A stretch of DNA of 64,000 nucleotides. Origin: Candidatus Aminicenantes bacterium UBA647. Lineage in GTDB: Bacteria > Acidobacteriota > Aminicenantia > UBA2199. Numbering within the stretch: the first letter of the stretch is position 1; each line of letters begins with the position of its first letter. The translations under genes and the position numbers were made by a program. The stretch lies in contig DBOL01000029.1 of the NCBI GenBank assembly GCA_002299555.1, positions 20,108-84,107 of the forward strand. Reading direction: 5' to 3'. A model generated the notes under the pieces. That model saw only the letters and a list, made by a program, of their open reading frames with translations, ran no database searches and had not been told where the DNA came from. Positions 47,338-56,216 of the stretch are shown here, in pieces.

Positions 47338-48694
47338 CAGAAAGATCCCTTTTTCCGCTCTTACAGATTCTCTTTCGGAAGAATTGATGCGGAGAGGATC
47401 AGAAGAGGCTTATAGGGAGGGGTTTTCCCGGATAGAGTTGAGAACAGACCAGGCAGATCCGATCCTGTGGCTGAAAGCCCAACCCTGGAAAGAGAAAATA
47501 TTTTTTGAATCGAGAGGGAGAGGAGAACCTGTGGTTGCTGCTGTCGGAAATATTCTTGAGTTGAATGGAATTGACAGGGCCGGAGAGGAAGAATTGTTGA
47601 CCCTTCCCGAAGAATTGATAAGGAGTGGAATGAAAATGTTCGGGGGGATCTCCTTTTTTAAAGAGAATCCGAATTCAGAAGAGTGGAGATCGTTCGGGGC
47701 ATCAAGGTTTGTTCTCCCCAGATTTGAATATATCATTAAAGATAAAAAAGGATATTTTATAATTAATTACCGGAATTATGAAGCCGGGACGGGCAATATC
47801 AAGAAACTTCTGAGTGAAATAAACAGCTTGAAACCGATTCCGAAGCCAGAGGAAGGCAATAGTGGTAAAGTTTGTTTTAGAAGGTATTCCCCGGACATTG
47901 AAGGTTGGGGGAAAATGATCTCTACCTATCTCGACAGGATTAAGAGGGGCGATGTTGAAAAGATGGTCGGGGCAAGACGACTTGAGCTCGATCATGATGG
48001 AAAAGTTGATCCGTTCAAAATTTTGTCAGAATTAAAGATGTCCGGTGATTACACTGCAAACTTCTTGTTCACATTTAATGGGGATGATTTTTTTCTGGGT
48101 GCAACTCCGGAGAGACTCTTCATGAGAGAGGGTGATCTTCTATCTGCTGAGTCTATTGCCGGGACATCTCCCAGGGGTAAAGACAAAGAACAGGATGATA
48201 TTATCGGAAAAGACCTGCTCAGATCTAAAAAAAACACTCTGGAACATGATATTGTAACGGAGGATATAGTCAAAAAAATAGATCCTCTCTGTGAAATGGC
48301 AGCAATATCTGAGAGGGTACTTTTAAAACTGTCCGGGCTTCAGCATTTATATAGAAAGATCAGTGGCAAGGTCAAAAAAAAAAAAACAGACTGGACTCTG
48401 ATAGATGTCCTGGCTCCAACCCCGGCGGTCTCAGGGAAACCCCTGAAAAAGAGTTTTGATATCCTCAAAAAAGAGGAGCCTTTCGACAGAGGATGGTATT
48501 CCGGAATAGTAGGGTTTGCAGGAAAAGATATTTCTGATTATTATGTAGCTATAAGATCCATGTTATTAAGGAAAGATAAAATATTTATCTATTCAGGAGC
48601 AGGTATAGTTCCGGGTTCCGATCCGGAAAAAGAGTGGGAAGAGATTGATCTTAAAATTAAAAAATACAAAAAAATATTAAAATATGAAAATTGA
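47330..48694 (+). CDS. menF: Isochorismate synthase
   Basis: Converts chorismate to isochorismate, the first committed menaquinone step. The 454-residue protein has the chorismate-binding fold in its second half: FFLGATPERLF, ESIAGTSPRGKD, HDIVTEDIV, APTPAVSGKP, RGWYSGIVGF and AGAGIVPGSDPEKEWEE. The N-terminal half is less conserved, as usual. I start at the ATG within the end of menG (8-base overlap); a GTG four codons upstream is possible. menD overlaps its end by 11 bases. Isochorismate synthase is preferred over anthranilate or salicylate enzymes because of context. Confidence 0.92.
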   Translation: MDNRKIPFSALTDSLSEELMRRGSEEAYREGFSRIELRTDQADPILWLKAQPWKEKIFFESRGRGEPVVAAVGNILELNGIDRAGEEELLTLPEELIRSGMKMFGGISFFKENPNSEEWRSFGASRFVLPRFEYIIKDKKGYFIINYRNYEAGTGNIKKLLSEINSLKPIPKPEEGNSGKVCFRRYSPDIEGWGKMISTYLDRIKRGDVEKMVGARRLELDHDGKVDPFKILSELKMSGDYTANFLFTFNGDDFFLGATPERLFMREGDLLSAESIAGTSPRGKDKEQDDIIGKDLLRSKKNTLEHDIVTEDIVKKIDPLCEMAAISERVLLKLSGLQHLYRKISGKVKKKKTDWTLIDVLAPTPAVSGKPLKKSFDILKKEEPFDRGWYSGIVGFAGKDISDYYVAIRSMLLRKDKIFIYSGAGIVPGSDPEKEWEEIDLKIKKYKKILKYEN

Positions 48695-50453
48695 AAATAT
48701 TCCGAATATAAATTACCTTTGGGCAGGACTTATCATTGAAGAACTTGTTAGAAACGGGGCGGATCATTTCTGTATTGCCCCCGGTTCCAGATCGACCCCA
48801 CTGACTATCTCAGCTGCTGAATGTGCAAAAGGAGAGAAAACGGTTCATTTTGATGAAAGAGGGCTCGGTTTTTTTGCATTGGGAGTTAGTTCGTCCGGAA
48901 AAGGTCCTGCGGTTCTAATCTCTACATCAGGGACGGCAGTTGCGAATTTTTTCCCTGCAGTCATTGAGGCATCAAAGAAAAAGGTTCCTCTCATAATTCT
49001 TACTGCGGACAGGCCCCCTGAACTTAGAAAGACTGGAGCTTTGCAAACGATCGACCAACCCGGAATATTCGGAAAGTATGTAAAGTGGGATTTTGATCTT
49101 CCTGTCCCCGACCCCGGTATAAAACCTGAATCAGTTCTTACCACAATCGACCAGGCTATTTTTATGGCTAAATCTGGAACTCCCGGTCCTGTACACATAA
49201 ACTGTATGTTCAGAGAGCCTCTGACTCCTGAAGAATCAGGCGGAGAGTGGAGAAATGGACTGGAACCGGTCAAGAAATGGATTCAAAGCGGAGATCCCTA
49301 TACAAAATATACAGGTTCTGAAGAGAGCTTCACTCCCGGCAGCCTTAAAGAGATCACAGAAATAATAGGTCAAAGTAAAAAAGGGATAATTGTTGCGGGA
49401 AAGTTAAAAGATAACGAAGGGAAAAGTGTGATAGAGCTGGCAGAAAAATTAAAATGGCCTATCTTTCCGGATCTTACTTCAGGACTGAGGCTTGATAGTT
49501 CTTCTGATCATATAATTCACTATTTTGATCAGGTTTTGTTATCCGATTTCTCAAATGGCGAGAAAATTGATACGATAATCCACCTTGGCGGCAGGATTAC
49601 TTCAAAAAGATATTATCAATTTATAGAAAAAGTAAATCCGGACAACTATATAACGGTACTGAATCACCCCTTAAGGAATGATCCGCTACATATCGTATCT
49701 CACAGAGTGAGATCTTCAGTGGCCGGTTTTGTTGATGCAGTGCTCCCTGAGATGTTGCCGGGAGACGATGATGAGCTGGTTGTAGAATTAAGAAATGCCT
49801 CAGATATCACTGAAGGAATTATTGAAAACTTTGTCAATGAGGGGGAAAAACTCAACGAGATCTTTATATCGAGAGAAATATCCAATATGGTCAAGGATGG
49901 AAATGCTATGTTTCTTTCCAATAGTATGCCGATACGGGATATGGATATGTATGCCGTATCGAATGGGAAAACTCTTCATATAAGCGGGAACCGGGGTGCC
50001 AGTGGAATAGATGGTGTTATTGCTTCAGCATGCGGATATTCTTCCTCCATTAATGCTCCTCTAACTCTTTTGATCGGGGACATTGCTTTCCTTCATGACA
50101 TGAATTCGCTTGCCTTGGTAAGGGAAAGTAAGAAGCAAATTATAATTGTTTTAATAAACAATGGCGGAGGTTCGATATTCTCATTTCTCCCTGTAGCTGA
50201 ATATAAGACAACATTTGAGAAGTATTTCCTGACTCCCCATGGGTTGAACTTTGATCATGCAGCAGATCAATTTAATATAAAATATTCAAAAGTAACAACA
50301 AAAAAAGAGTTTTCAGATGAATACAGGTCTGCTGTGCAGGGAAGTGAAAGTGTTATTCTTGAAGCCGTGGTAGATATGGATGAAAATTTAAATGCTCATA
50401 AAGAGCTGCAATCACTTATAAAGATTAAGCTGGATAAAAAACAGAATAATTGA
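48684..50453 (+). CDS. menD: SEPHCHC synthase (2-oxoglutarate decarboxylase / menaquinone MenD)
   Basis: Thiamine diphosphate enzyme that joins 2-oxoglutarate-derived succinyl to isochorismate. The 589 residues include FCIAPGSRSTPLT near the start, the cofactor region LLIGDIAFLHDMNSL and the INNGGGSIFSFLP motif near the end. Length is typical for MenD (about 560). It begins inside menF and ends 12 bases before menB. Confidence 0.95.
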   Translation: MKIENIPNINYLWAGLIIEELVRNGADHFCIAPGSRSTPLTISAAECAKGEKTVHFDERGLGFFALGVSSSGKGPAVLISTSGTAVANFFPAVIEASKKKVPLIILTADRPPELRKTGALQTIDQPGIFGKYVKWDFDLPVPDPGIKPESVLTTIDQAIFMAKSGTPGPVHINCMFREPLTPEESGGEWRNGLEPVKKWIQSGDPYTKYTGSEESFTPGSLKEITEIIGQSKKGIIVAGKLKDNEGKSVIELAEKLKWPIFPDLTSGLRLDSSSDHIIHYFDQVLLSDFSNGEKIDTIIHLGGRITSKRYYQFIEKVNPDNYITVLNHPLRNDPLHIVSHRVRSSVAGFVDAVLPEMLPGDDDELVVELRNASDITEGIIENFVNEGEKLNEIFISREISNMVKDGNAMFLSNSMPIRDMDMYAVSNGKTLHISGNRGASGIDGVIASACGYSSSINAPLTLLIGDIAFLHDMNSLALVRESKKQIIIVLINNGGGSIFSFLPVAEYKTTFEKYFLTPHGLNFDHAADQFNIKYSKVTTKKEFSDEYRSAVQGSESVILEAVVDMDENLNAHKELQSLIKIKLDKKQNN

Positions 50454-50465
50454 AGGAGAAGTTAA

Positions 50466-51287
50466 ATGAACAAAACAGAATGGGTTGATACAGGAAAATA
50501 TCAGGATATTAAATATTATAAAGCTGAAGGGATTGCAAAAATAGTTATAAACAGGCCTGAGGTGAGAAATGCATTTCGTCCTCTCACTGTAATGGAGATG
50601 AGTGATGCACTTGGTGATGCAAAAGAGGATCCTGATACCGGAGTGATAATATTGACAGGAATGGGAGAGAAGGCTTTTTGTTCCGGTGGAGATCAGAGGA
50701 TCCGAGGTGACTCAGGGTATAAAGATGCAAAAGGTGTTAACAGGTTGAACGTTCTGGACTTTCAGAGACAGATAAGGACATGCCCGAAACCTGTGATCGC
50801 TATGGTTGCAGGCTATGCCATCGGTGGCGGACATGTGCTTCATATGCTATGTGATCTGACCATAAGTGCTGACAATGCGATCTATGGTCAAACCGGCCCA
50901 AAGGTGGGTTCTTTTGACGGTGGTTATGGTGCAAGCTATATGGCAAGGATAGTCGGTCAGAAGAAAGCAAGAGAGATCTGGTTTCTCTGCCGGCAGTATA
51001 ATGCGCAGGAGGCTTTGGATATGGGTCTGGTAAACACTGTTGTTCCCCTTGAAGACCTGGAAGAGGAAACGGTTAAATGGAGCAGAGAGATCCTCAAAAA
51101 CTCGCCGATGGCTATAAGATTGTTGAAATCATCACTGAATGCTGATTGTGATGGGCAGGCCGGACTTCAGGAGCTCGCTGGAAATGCGACAATGCTCTAC
51201 TATATGAGCGATGAAGCCAAAGAAGGGCGGGATGCCTTTGTGGAAAAAAGAGAGCCTGATTTTAAAAAATTCAAAAGAAATCCATAA
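50466..51287 (+). CDS. menB: 1,4-dihydroxy-2-naphthoyl-CoA synthase
   Basis: Closes the second ring of the naphthoquinone from o-succinylbenzoyl-CoA (crotonase fold). The 273 residues have [53 protein letters not shown] and the Y-N-A-Q-E-A-L helix, all close to known MenB. An AAGGAG site precedes the ATG. Sits between menD and menA. Confidence 0.95.
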   Translation: MNKTEWVDTGKYQDIKYYKAEGIAKIVINRPEVRNAFRPLTVMEMSDALGDAKEDPDTGVIILTGMGEKAFCSGGDQRIRGDSGYKDAKGVNRLNVLDFQRQIRTCPKPVIAMVAGYAIGGGHVLHMLCDLTISADNAIYGQTGPKVGSFDGGYGASYMARIVGQKKAREIWFLCRQYNAQEALDMGLVNTVVPLEDLEEETVKWSREILKNSPMAIRLLKSSLNADCDGQAGLQELAGNATMLYYMSDEAKEGRDAFVEKREPDFKKFKRNP

Positions 51288-51290
51288 AAA

Positions 51291-52184
51291 ATGAGTATTC
51301 CCGGATCAAATAAGAACTGGATTCTTGCAATTCGACCGAAAACCCTCCCTGCGGCAGCAGGCCCTGTCCTGATCGGATTTGCTCTCGCTTATCGTGAGGG
51401 ATTGCACCATCTCCCTTCGGTGATACTTGCTGCACTTGTTGCTCTGCTTATCCAGGCGGGGACCAACATGGTCAATGATTATTCGGACTTTAAAAAGGGG
51501 ACAGATACTGAGAGCAGAGTAGGGCCGGTCAGGGTTACGCAAGCGGGCCTTATAACTCCGGGAAACATGAAAAGAGGAATGTTCGTTGTCCTGTTTTTGA
51601 TAATAATTCTGTCAATTCCTCTTGTTCTTCGCGGAGGATTCCCAATCCTTATTGTCGGAGTGTTGTCCATTATCTCCGGAATAATTTATACGGCAGGGCC
51701 ATTTCCCCTGGGATATAACGGGTTAGGGGATATATTTGTCCTTATCTTTTTCGGTCCTGTTGCTGTAGCGGGTACCTTTTATGTTCAGACACTTGAACTG
51801 AACTTGAATTCTTTATTGTCCGGGCTTGGCCCCGGATTGTTATCTGTAGCAATTCTATGCATAAATAATCTCCGGGACCACGATGACGACATGGTGGCCG
51901 GGAAGAATACCCTGATAGTTAAATTGGGGAAGAAGTTCGGGAGGATTGAATATATTTTGTCGATCGTTTTTGCTTCACTTATTCCTATCCTATTGTTCTG
52001 TTTAGGAGAAAAGATCAATTATTCGGTTTTTGTGATTCTTATACTTATTCCTGCGATAAAACCATTTAGAATAATTTTGAAAGGCGGGAAAGGTGAGGTT
52101 ATGAATGAAATGCTGGGATATACAGGTAAAATTCTGTTTATCTATTCTATTATTTTCTCTCTGGGGTGGCAGTTCACTGTCTGA
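51291..52184 (+). CDS. menA: 1,4-dihydroxy-2-naphthoate polyprenyltransferase
   Basis: Membrane enzyme that attaches the polyprenyl tail to DHNA. The 297 residues form about eight or nine helices. The first aspartate-rich motif is NMVNDYSDFKKGTD, and the second is NNLRDHDDDMVAGKNTL; both coordinate magnesium-diphosphate. The opening RPKTLPAAAGPVLIG is characteristic of MenA. Three bases after menB. Confidence 0.94.
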   Translation: MSIPGSNKNWILAIRPKTLPAAAGPVLIGFALAYREGLHHLPSVILAALVALLIQAGTNMVNDYSDFKKGTDTESRVGPVRVTQAGLITPGNMKRGMFVVLFLIIILSIPLVLRGGFPILIVGVLSIISGIIYTAGPFPLGYNGLGDIFVLIFFGPVAVAGTFYVQTLELNLNSLLSGLGPGLLSVAILCINNLRDHDDDMVAGKNTLIVKLGKKFGRIEYILSIVFASLIPILLFCLGEKINYSVFVILILIPAIKPFRIILKGGKGEVMNEMLGYTGKILFIYSIIFSLGWQFTV

Positions 52185-52187
52185 TCG

Positions 52188-53648
52188 ATGAGGATAGAGT
52201 CAGGATGCCCTGTTGGGAACCATTCAAATAAATTTTCGGATGATATCGCTCTGACCAAAGGGGAGTTGCAAATATCTTATCGAGAGCTTAATGACAGGAT
52301 AGATGCAGCTGTTCTATCTCTTCAGAGGGAGGGTGTCAAGCCAGGTATGAAGGTCGGCATCATATCAGAAAATTCTATAAAATACATCACTATGATCTTT
52401 GCTCTCTTGAGAATGGGGAGTTTCGCTGTTCCGATAAACTTCCGGTTCCGTTACCCTGAAATTGAAAAAATTATTTCCGGTATTGGAATTGACCTTGTGA
52501 TCTCCGAAATTTTCACTAACGAGATGGGCCTTTCACGAATCAGGAACATTGCTCTCAGGAGTATTAATACTGACAGAATTAACAGCAATAAATATAGAGA
52601 GTCATGGAATATTGAGAAAGGGGGAATTGTGATCCTTACTTCCGGAAGCACAGGAATTCCTAAAGGTGTTCTGCTCTCTCCGGAAAACCATTTTTTCAGT
52701 GCAGTTGGTGCTAATTTGAATATAACCCTGAAAGTCGGAGATAATTGGCTGTTGTCACTACCTCTTTATCACGTAGGCGGGCTGGCTATTCTATTCAGAG
52801 CTTTCCTTGCAGGTGCATCCATTTCTCTCCCCAACGGGAAGGGGAAGAGTCTTTGTGAAGAGATCTATGATAGCTGCATTACTCATATTTCAATGGTTGC
52901 AACTCAGCTTGTCGAATATGTCTCCAGTCTTGAAAGCATGAAACAGCCTCCCCCGCAGACTTTAGAGGTCGCTCTTGTTGGAGGTGGTAATATCCCTGAA
53001 TTACTTATTCAAAAGGCTTTAAGTTTAAATGTTCCCGTTTACAAAACTTATGGGTTAACGGAAATGTCTTCTCAAGTAACGGCAACTAAAGAAAGTGTAA
53101 GTGAAGAGTATCTTGCCACTTCAGGATCAGTCCTGAAATATAGAGAGCTTTTAATTGGGGCGGGCAACGAAATTCTTGTCAGGGGGAAGACGCTTTCCCC
53201 GGGGTATATTTCCGGGGGGAAATTTACTTCATTGAATACAGATGCAGACGGGTGGTTCCATACCGGTGACATCGGGAGCTTAGGAGAATCAGGAGATCTT
53301 TTCTTGAGTGGGAGGAAAGATAATATGTTCATATCCGGAGGAGAGAATGTTTTTCCGGAGGAGATCGAAAGTGAATTGCTGAAAATTGAAAACATTGCTG
53401 AAGCTGTGGTTGTTTCAGTAGAGAACGAAAAATATGGGAACAGGCCTGTTGCTTTTATAAATACAGGCGGAAAAAAGATAAGCAGAGAAGAGATCGTTAA
53501 AAGTCTGAAGATCAGTATATCCGGGTTTAAAATCCCTGATAAGTTTTATTATCTTGATAATATCGAGCCTGGACAGGTTAAAAGAAGAAGACCCTTTTTA
53601 AAAGAACTTGCAAAACACGGGAAAGGGTTGAAAACAATTTCAGATTGA
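52188..53648 (+). CDS. menE: o-succinylbenzoate-CoA ligase
   Basis: Activates o-succinylbenzoate as the CoA thioester, an acyl-adenylate enzyme. The 486 residues have the P-loop-like ILTSGSTGIPKGVLLS, YGLTEMSSQV, the HTGDIGSLGESGDLFLSGR stretch, and the C-terminal swivel with GQVKRRRPFLKEL (catalytic lysine region). Three bases after menA and last in the run; its end overlaps the convergent thioesterase by 9 bases. Confidence 0.9.
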   Translation: MRIESGCPVGNHSNKFSDDIALTKGELQISYRELNDRIDAAVLSLQREGVKPGMKVGIISENSIKYITMIFALLRMGSFAVPINFRFRYPEIEKIISGIGIDLVISEIFTNEMGLSRIRNIALRSINTDRINSNKYRESWNIEKGGIVILTSGSTGIPKGVLLSPENHFFSAVGANLNITLKVGDNWLLSLPLYHVGGLAILFRAFLAGASISLPNGKGKSLCEEIYDSCITHISMVATQLVEYVSSLESMKQPPPQTLEVALVGGGNIPELLIQKALSLNVPVYKTYGLTEMSSQVTATKESVSEEYLATSGSVLKYRELLIGAGNEILVRGKTLSPGYISGGKFTSLNTDADGWFHTGDIGSLGESGDLFLSGRKDNMFISGGENVFPEEIESELLKIENIAEAVVVSVENEKYGNRPVAFINTGGKKISREEIVKSLKISISGFKIPDKFYYLDNIEPGQVKRRRPFLKELAKHGKGLKTISD

Positions 53649-54038
53649 GTTGAGGATGTCTATGATGTGATCCGGCATCATGATCTTCTTGAAAGTCCTG
53701 GAAGAAACGGAGACATGAACAGTGGAACCCTTGCCGCATAGTGTCTTGTCAGAATTAAATATTCTATGAGTAAGAGTAAAAGATGAGTCACCTATTTTTG
53801 AAAGATCTATCTCGATCTCAATTTTATCACCCGCCCTCAAAGGATGAAGAAAGTCAGAGTCGGCATGTACGATTGGAACGATAAAATTACTTTTATCAAG
53901 AAAATCTTTGATCTGTATTCCGTTTTCTTCAAGGAACTCTTCGTATGCTTCCTCGACAAGCCTGAATTGGTTCGCAAAGAACAATATGCCTGCCGCATCA
54001 GTATCATATAGCCTGATCTTAGTTTTGTATCTGAACAT
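53640..54038 (-). CDS. Hotdog acyl-CoA thioesterase, likely DHNA-CoA thioesterase
   Basis: A 132-residue 4-hydroxybenzoyl-CoA-type thioesterase: RLYDTDAAGILFFANQFRLVEEAYEEFL is the YbgC/FadM-like active-site helix with the catalytic aspartate in YDTDAAG. Beside menE and menB the most likely substrate is DHNA-CoA, a step often lacking an obvious enzyme in men operons (MenI), but YbgC-like proteins have other substrates. It faces the men operon and overlaps menE by 9 bases. Confidence 0.78.
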   Translation of the reverse strand: MFRYKTKIRLYDTDAAGILFFANQFRLVEEAYEEFLEENGIQIKDFLDKSNFIVPIVHADSDFLHPLRAGDKIEIEIDLSKIGDSSFTLTHRIFNSDKTLCGKGSTVHVSVSSRTFKKIMMPDHIIDILNSI

Positions 54039-54100
54039 CTTAATAAATTATCAAAGGAGAGAGGTATAGTCAAGGAAAGGGAGATATGACCCTCCTGCTA

Positions 54101-54126
54101 TGGCCTCCCAACCTCCTGAAGGAGTC
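54101..54126 (-). repeat. GC-rich hairpin repeat, copy B
   Basis: Read on the minus strand, GACTCCTTCAGGAGGTTGGGAGGCCA has the same form as copy A at 37457: a CTCC/GGAG stem over TTCA, then TTGGGAGGCCA. The stem differs from copy A (CCCC/GGGG) by one C-to-T change matched by a G-to-A change on the other side, so pairing is kept. Confidence 0.45.
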
Positions 54127-54211
54127 GAAGCAAGGCTTAAAGTTCAAAAATAGTAAGAAGATAGTCTTAATATATTTACAGGATAAGCCTTTTCACTTAG
54201 AATGTTATCTT

Positions 54212-55126
54212 ATGGAAAAATTTCTAAAAAGGAAATCCTGGCAATGGTTAGCCTTGTTTGTTCTTGCTCTTGTCTGGGGTTCCTCATTTATATTGATGAA
54301 GAGGGGACTTTCATCTTTCTCAAGTTCTCAGGTTGCAAGTATTCGAATTTTTGCATCTTTTATGTTTTTTTCCCCCTTTTTTTTTAAAAACTTACACCTT
54401 ATCAACAGGAAAAATTTAAGATCATTACTAATTGTAGGATTTCTTGGGTCAGCAATCCCTGCGTTCCTTTTTACGAAAGCACAAACGGTAATAGACAGTT
54501 CTTTAGCGGGAATTCTAAATTCACTAACCCCAATGTTTACATTGTTAATAGGATGGATGTTTTATAAAAGTACAATTAACATCAGGAAGATCTCAGGTAT
54601 ATTGTTAGGACTTACAGGTGCTGTGGGCCTTATATACAGGGGATCAGATATATTTAATTCGATCGACATTCACTCTTTGTTGATAATCTTTGCAACAGTA
54701 TGTTACGGGATTACAGCTAATGAGATTAAAAATAACTTAAAGGAAATGGATGGAGTAAAGATCACTATGCTCGGGTTCTTGTTTACCGGTCCTTTTGCAG
54801 GGATATATCTCGTTTTTTCAAAATTTCCCGATGCCGGAATTGACAAAAGTGTATATACAAATCTAGGGTACATTTTAATCTTAGCACTGTTTGGTACTGT
54901 ACTGGCATTAATCCTATTTAATAATTTGATAAAGCATACACCGCTTCTTTTTTCGGTTTCAGTTACATACCTGATACCTGTTATTGCTATAATGTGGGGC
55001 TTTATTGATGGAGAGGTTATTACATTTGCACATTTAATGTGGATGGGGATTATACTTTTAGGAGTATTTTTAGTTAATAAATCTGACAGGGCTAAACCCT
55101 CAGTCCCTCATGGTCGGGACTCTTGA
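54212..55126 (+). CDS. EamA family membrane transporter (DMT type)
   Basis: A 304-residue ten-helix protein of the drug/metabolite transporter superfamily with two EamA repeats: LFVLALVWGSSFILMKRGL and the second half from about residue 150 (LLIIFATVCYGITANEI, LFGTVLALILFNNLI). I begin at ATG 54212 (MEKFLKRK); the longer frame from 54086 runs through the GC-rich repeat and is unlikely. Substrate unknown. The last eight residues (SVPHGRDS) come from a GC-rich hairpin, so the C-terminus may have been extended by a repeat. Confidence 0.82.
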   Translation: MEKFLKRKSWQWLALFVLALVWGSSFILMKRGLSSFSSSQVASIRIFASFMFFSPFFFKNLHLINRKNLRSLLIVGFLGSAIPAFLFTKAQTVIDSSLAGILNSLTPMFTLLIGWMFYKSTINIRKISGILLGLTGAVGLIYRGSDIFNSIDIHSLLIIFATVCYGITANEIKNNLKEMDGVKITMLGFLFTGPFAGIYLVFSKFPDAGIDKSVYTNLGYILILALFGTVLALILFNNLIKHTPLLFSVSVTYLIPVIAIMWGFIDGEVITFAHLMWMGIILLGVFLVNKSDRAKPSVPHGRDS

Positions 55127-55173
55127 CATTGGGTGATGAAATGTTTAATATTTATCGTTAAATACCAATAATT

Positions 55174-56001
55174 ATGAAAAAATTTGATAATTTGAAACTC
55201 TGTTTAAAAAACTCAAAAGATCATAAAACCATAATCGAAGTTGGAAATGTGAAGATCGGTTCCGGTTTTACCATGATAGCAGGACCATGCAGTGTGGAAA
55301 GTGAAGAACAAACCTACCAAACGGCTCTCCCACTAAAAAAAGCAGGCATTGATATTCTGAGAGGTGGAGTATTCAAAGCCAGAACATCCCCTTACGATTT
55401 TCAGGGATTGGGTGTAGAGGGATTGAAGATACTAAAAAGAGTTGGAGAGGAGCTTGATATTCCAGTTGTTACGGAAGTTCTTGATACAAGAGATGTTGAG
55501 ATAACTTCTGCTCATGTTGATATTTTGCAGATAGGTTCAAGGAATATGCAGAATTTTGCACTGCTTAAAGAGGTTGGATTACAAGACAAGCCAGTATTGT
55601 TAAAGAGAGGGATGTCAGCTACCCTTGAAGAGTGGTTGAATTGTGCTGAATATATTCTTGAACGTGGAAATCCGAATGTTATTCTCTGTGAAAGAGGTAT
55701 AAGAACTTTTGATACATATACCAGGAATACCATCGATATGGCGGTAGTTCCCTCAATAAAGATCCTAACACATCTTCCGGTTTTTATTGATCCGTCTCAC
55801 GGGACAGGAAGCCCGGACCTTATCGAGCCAATGAGCCTTTCTGCTGTAGGAGCAGGTGCTGACGGTCTTATGATCGAAGTACACTATAAACCGGAGGAAG
55901 CTCTTAGTGACAGGGATCAGGCAATAGATCCCCTGGTGTATACCGGGATCATTAATAAGGTAAGGAAGATGTCGGATTTTATAAAAACAGAACTAGTTTA
56001 A
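55174..56001 (+). CDS. 3-deoxy-7-phosphoheptulonate synthase (DAHP synthase), type I beta
   Basis: First enzyme of the shikimate pathway, making DAHP from phosphoenolpyruvate and erythrose 4-phosphate. The 275 residues lack the N-terminal ACT-like or chorismate-mutase regulatory domains found in other members. Motifs include MIAGPCSVES, FKARTSPYDFQGLG, VLLKRGMSATLEEW and FIDPSHGTG. It is of the KDO8P-like beta branch. Upstream spacing of 47 bases without a ribosome site. A free chorismate mutase is encoded 9 kb away. Confidence 0.93.
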   Translation: MKKFDNLKLCLKNSKDHKTIIEVGNVKIGSGFTMIAGPCSVESEEQTYQTALPLKKAGIDILRGGVFKARTSPYDFQGLGVEGLKILKRVGEELDIPVVTEVLDTRDVEITSAHVDILQIGSRNMQNFALLKEVGLQDKPVLLKRGMSATLEEWLNCAEYILERGNPNVILCERGIRTFDTYTRNTIDMAVVPSIKILTHLPVFIDPSHGTGSPDLIEPMSLSAVGAGADGLMIEVHYKPEEALSDRDQAIDPLVYTGIINKVRKMSDFIKTELV

Positions 56002-56011
56002 TCGAAATACA

Positions 56012-56166
56012 TAGATTTCCATCACCCCTTGGCCCCTAAATACCCTAAAGTGGACTTATTATTGTTTTATTCCCCCTCTACCTATGGGAGACAAGGTGAA
56101 TTCGCGTAAGCGAAGAGAAAGCAGCCTGGCTGGAGGGGCTGGGGGAGAGGGTACGGGTGTGAGTGG
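56012..56166. repeat. MITE-like GC-rich intergenic element, with copy C of the hairpin
   Basis: The 215-base spacer between DAHP synthase and hybB is filled by GC-rich text unlike the surroundings. 56030-56053 (minus) reads CCACTTTAGGGTATTTAGGGGCCA, a decayed relative of copies A and B. Further on, TTCGCGTAAGCGAA at 56101-56114 is a 5-pair stem with a GTAA loop, flanked by CCCCCTCTACC (56072-) and GGGGGAGAGGGTA (56141-), roughly complementary. This composition resembles dispersed elements seen in many genomes; genome-wide copies were not checked. Confidence 0.45.
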
Positions 56167-56168
56167 GT

Positions 56169-56199
56169 AAAAAAAGGAGAGGCTGCGAACAGCCCCTCC
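56169..56199 (-). terminator. Intrinsic terminator of the hydrogenase operon
   Basis: On the minus strand GGAGGGGCTG and CAGCCTCTCC pair (9 pairs with one C-A mismatch) over TTCG, followed by seven T. It ends about 20 bases after the hybB stop. Confidence 0.8.
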
Positions 56200-56216
56200 C
56201 TGTTATATTCAATATC

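Noticed and set aside
54086..54211. Long N-terminal extension of the EamA transporter
   Set aside because: The 42 extra residues run through a GC-rich repeat, lack family similarity and would place a soluble stretch before the first helix.
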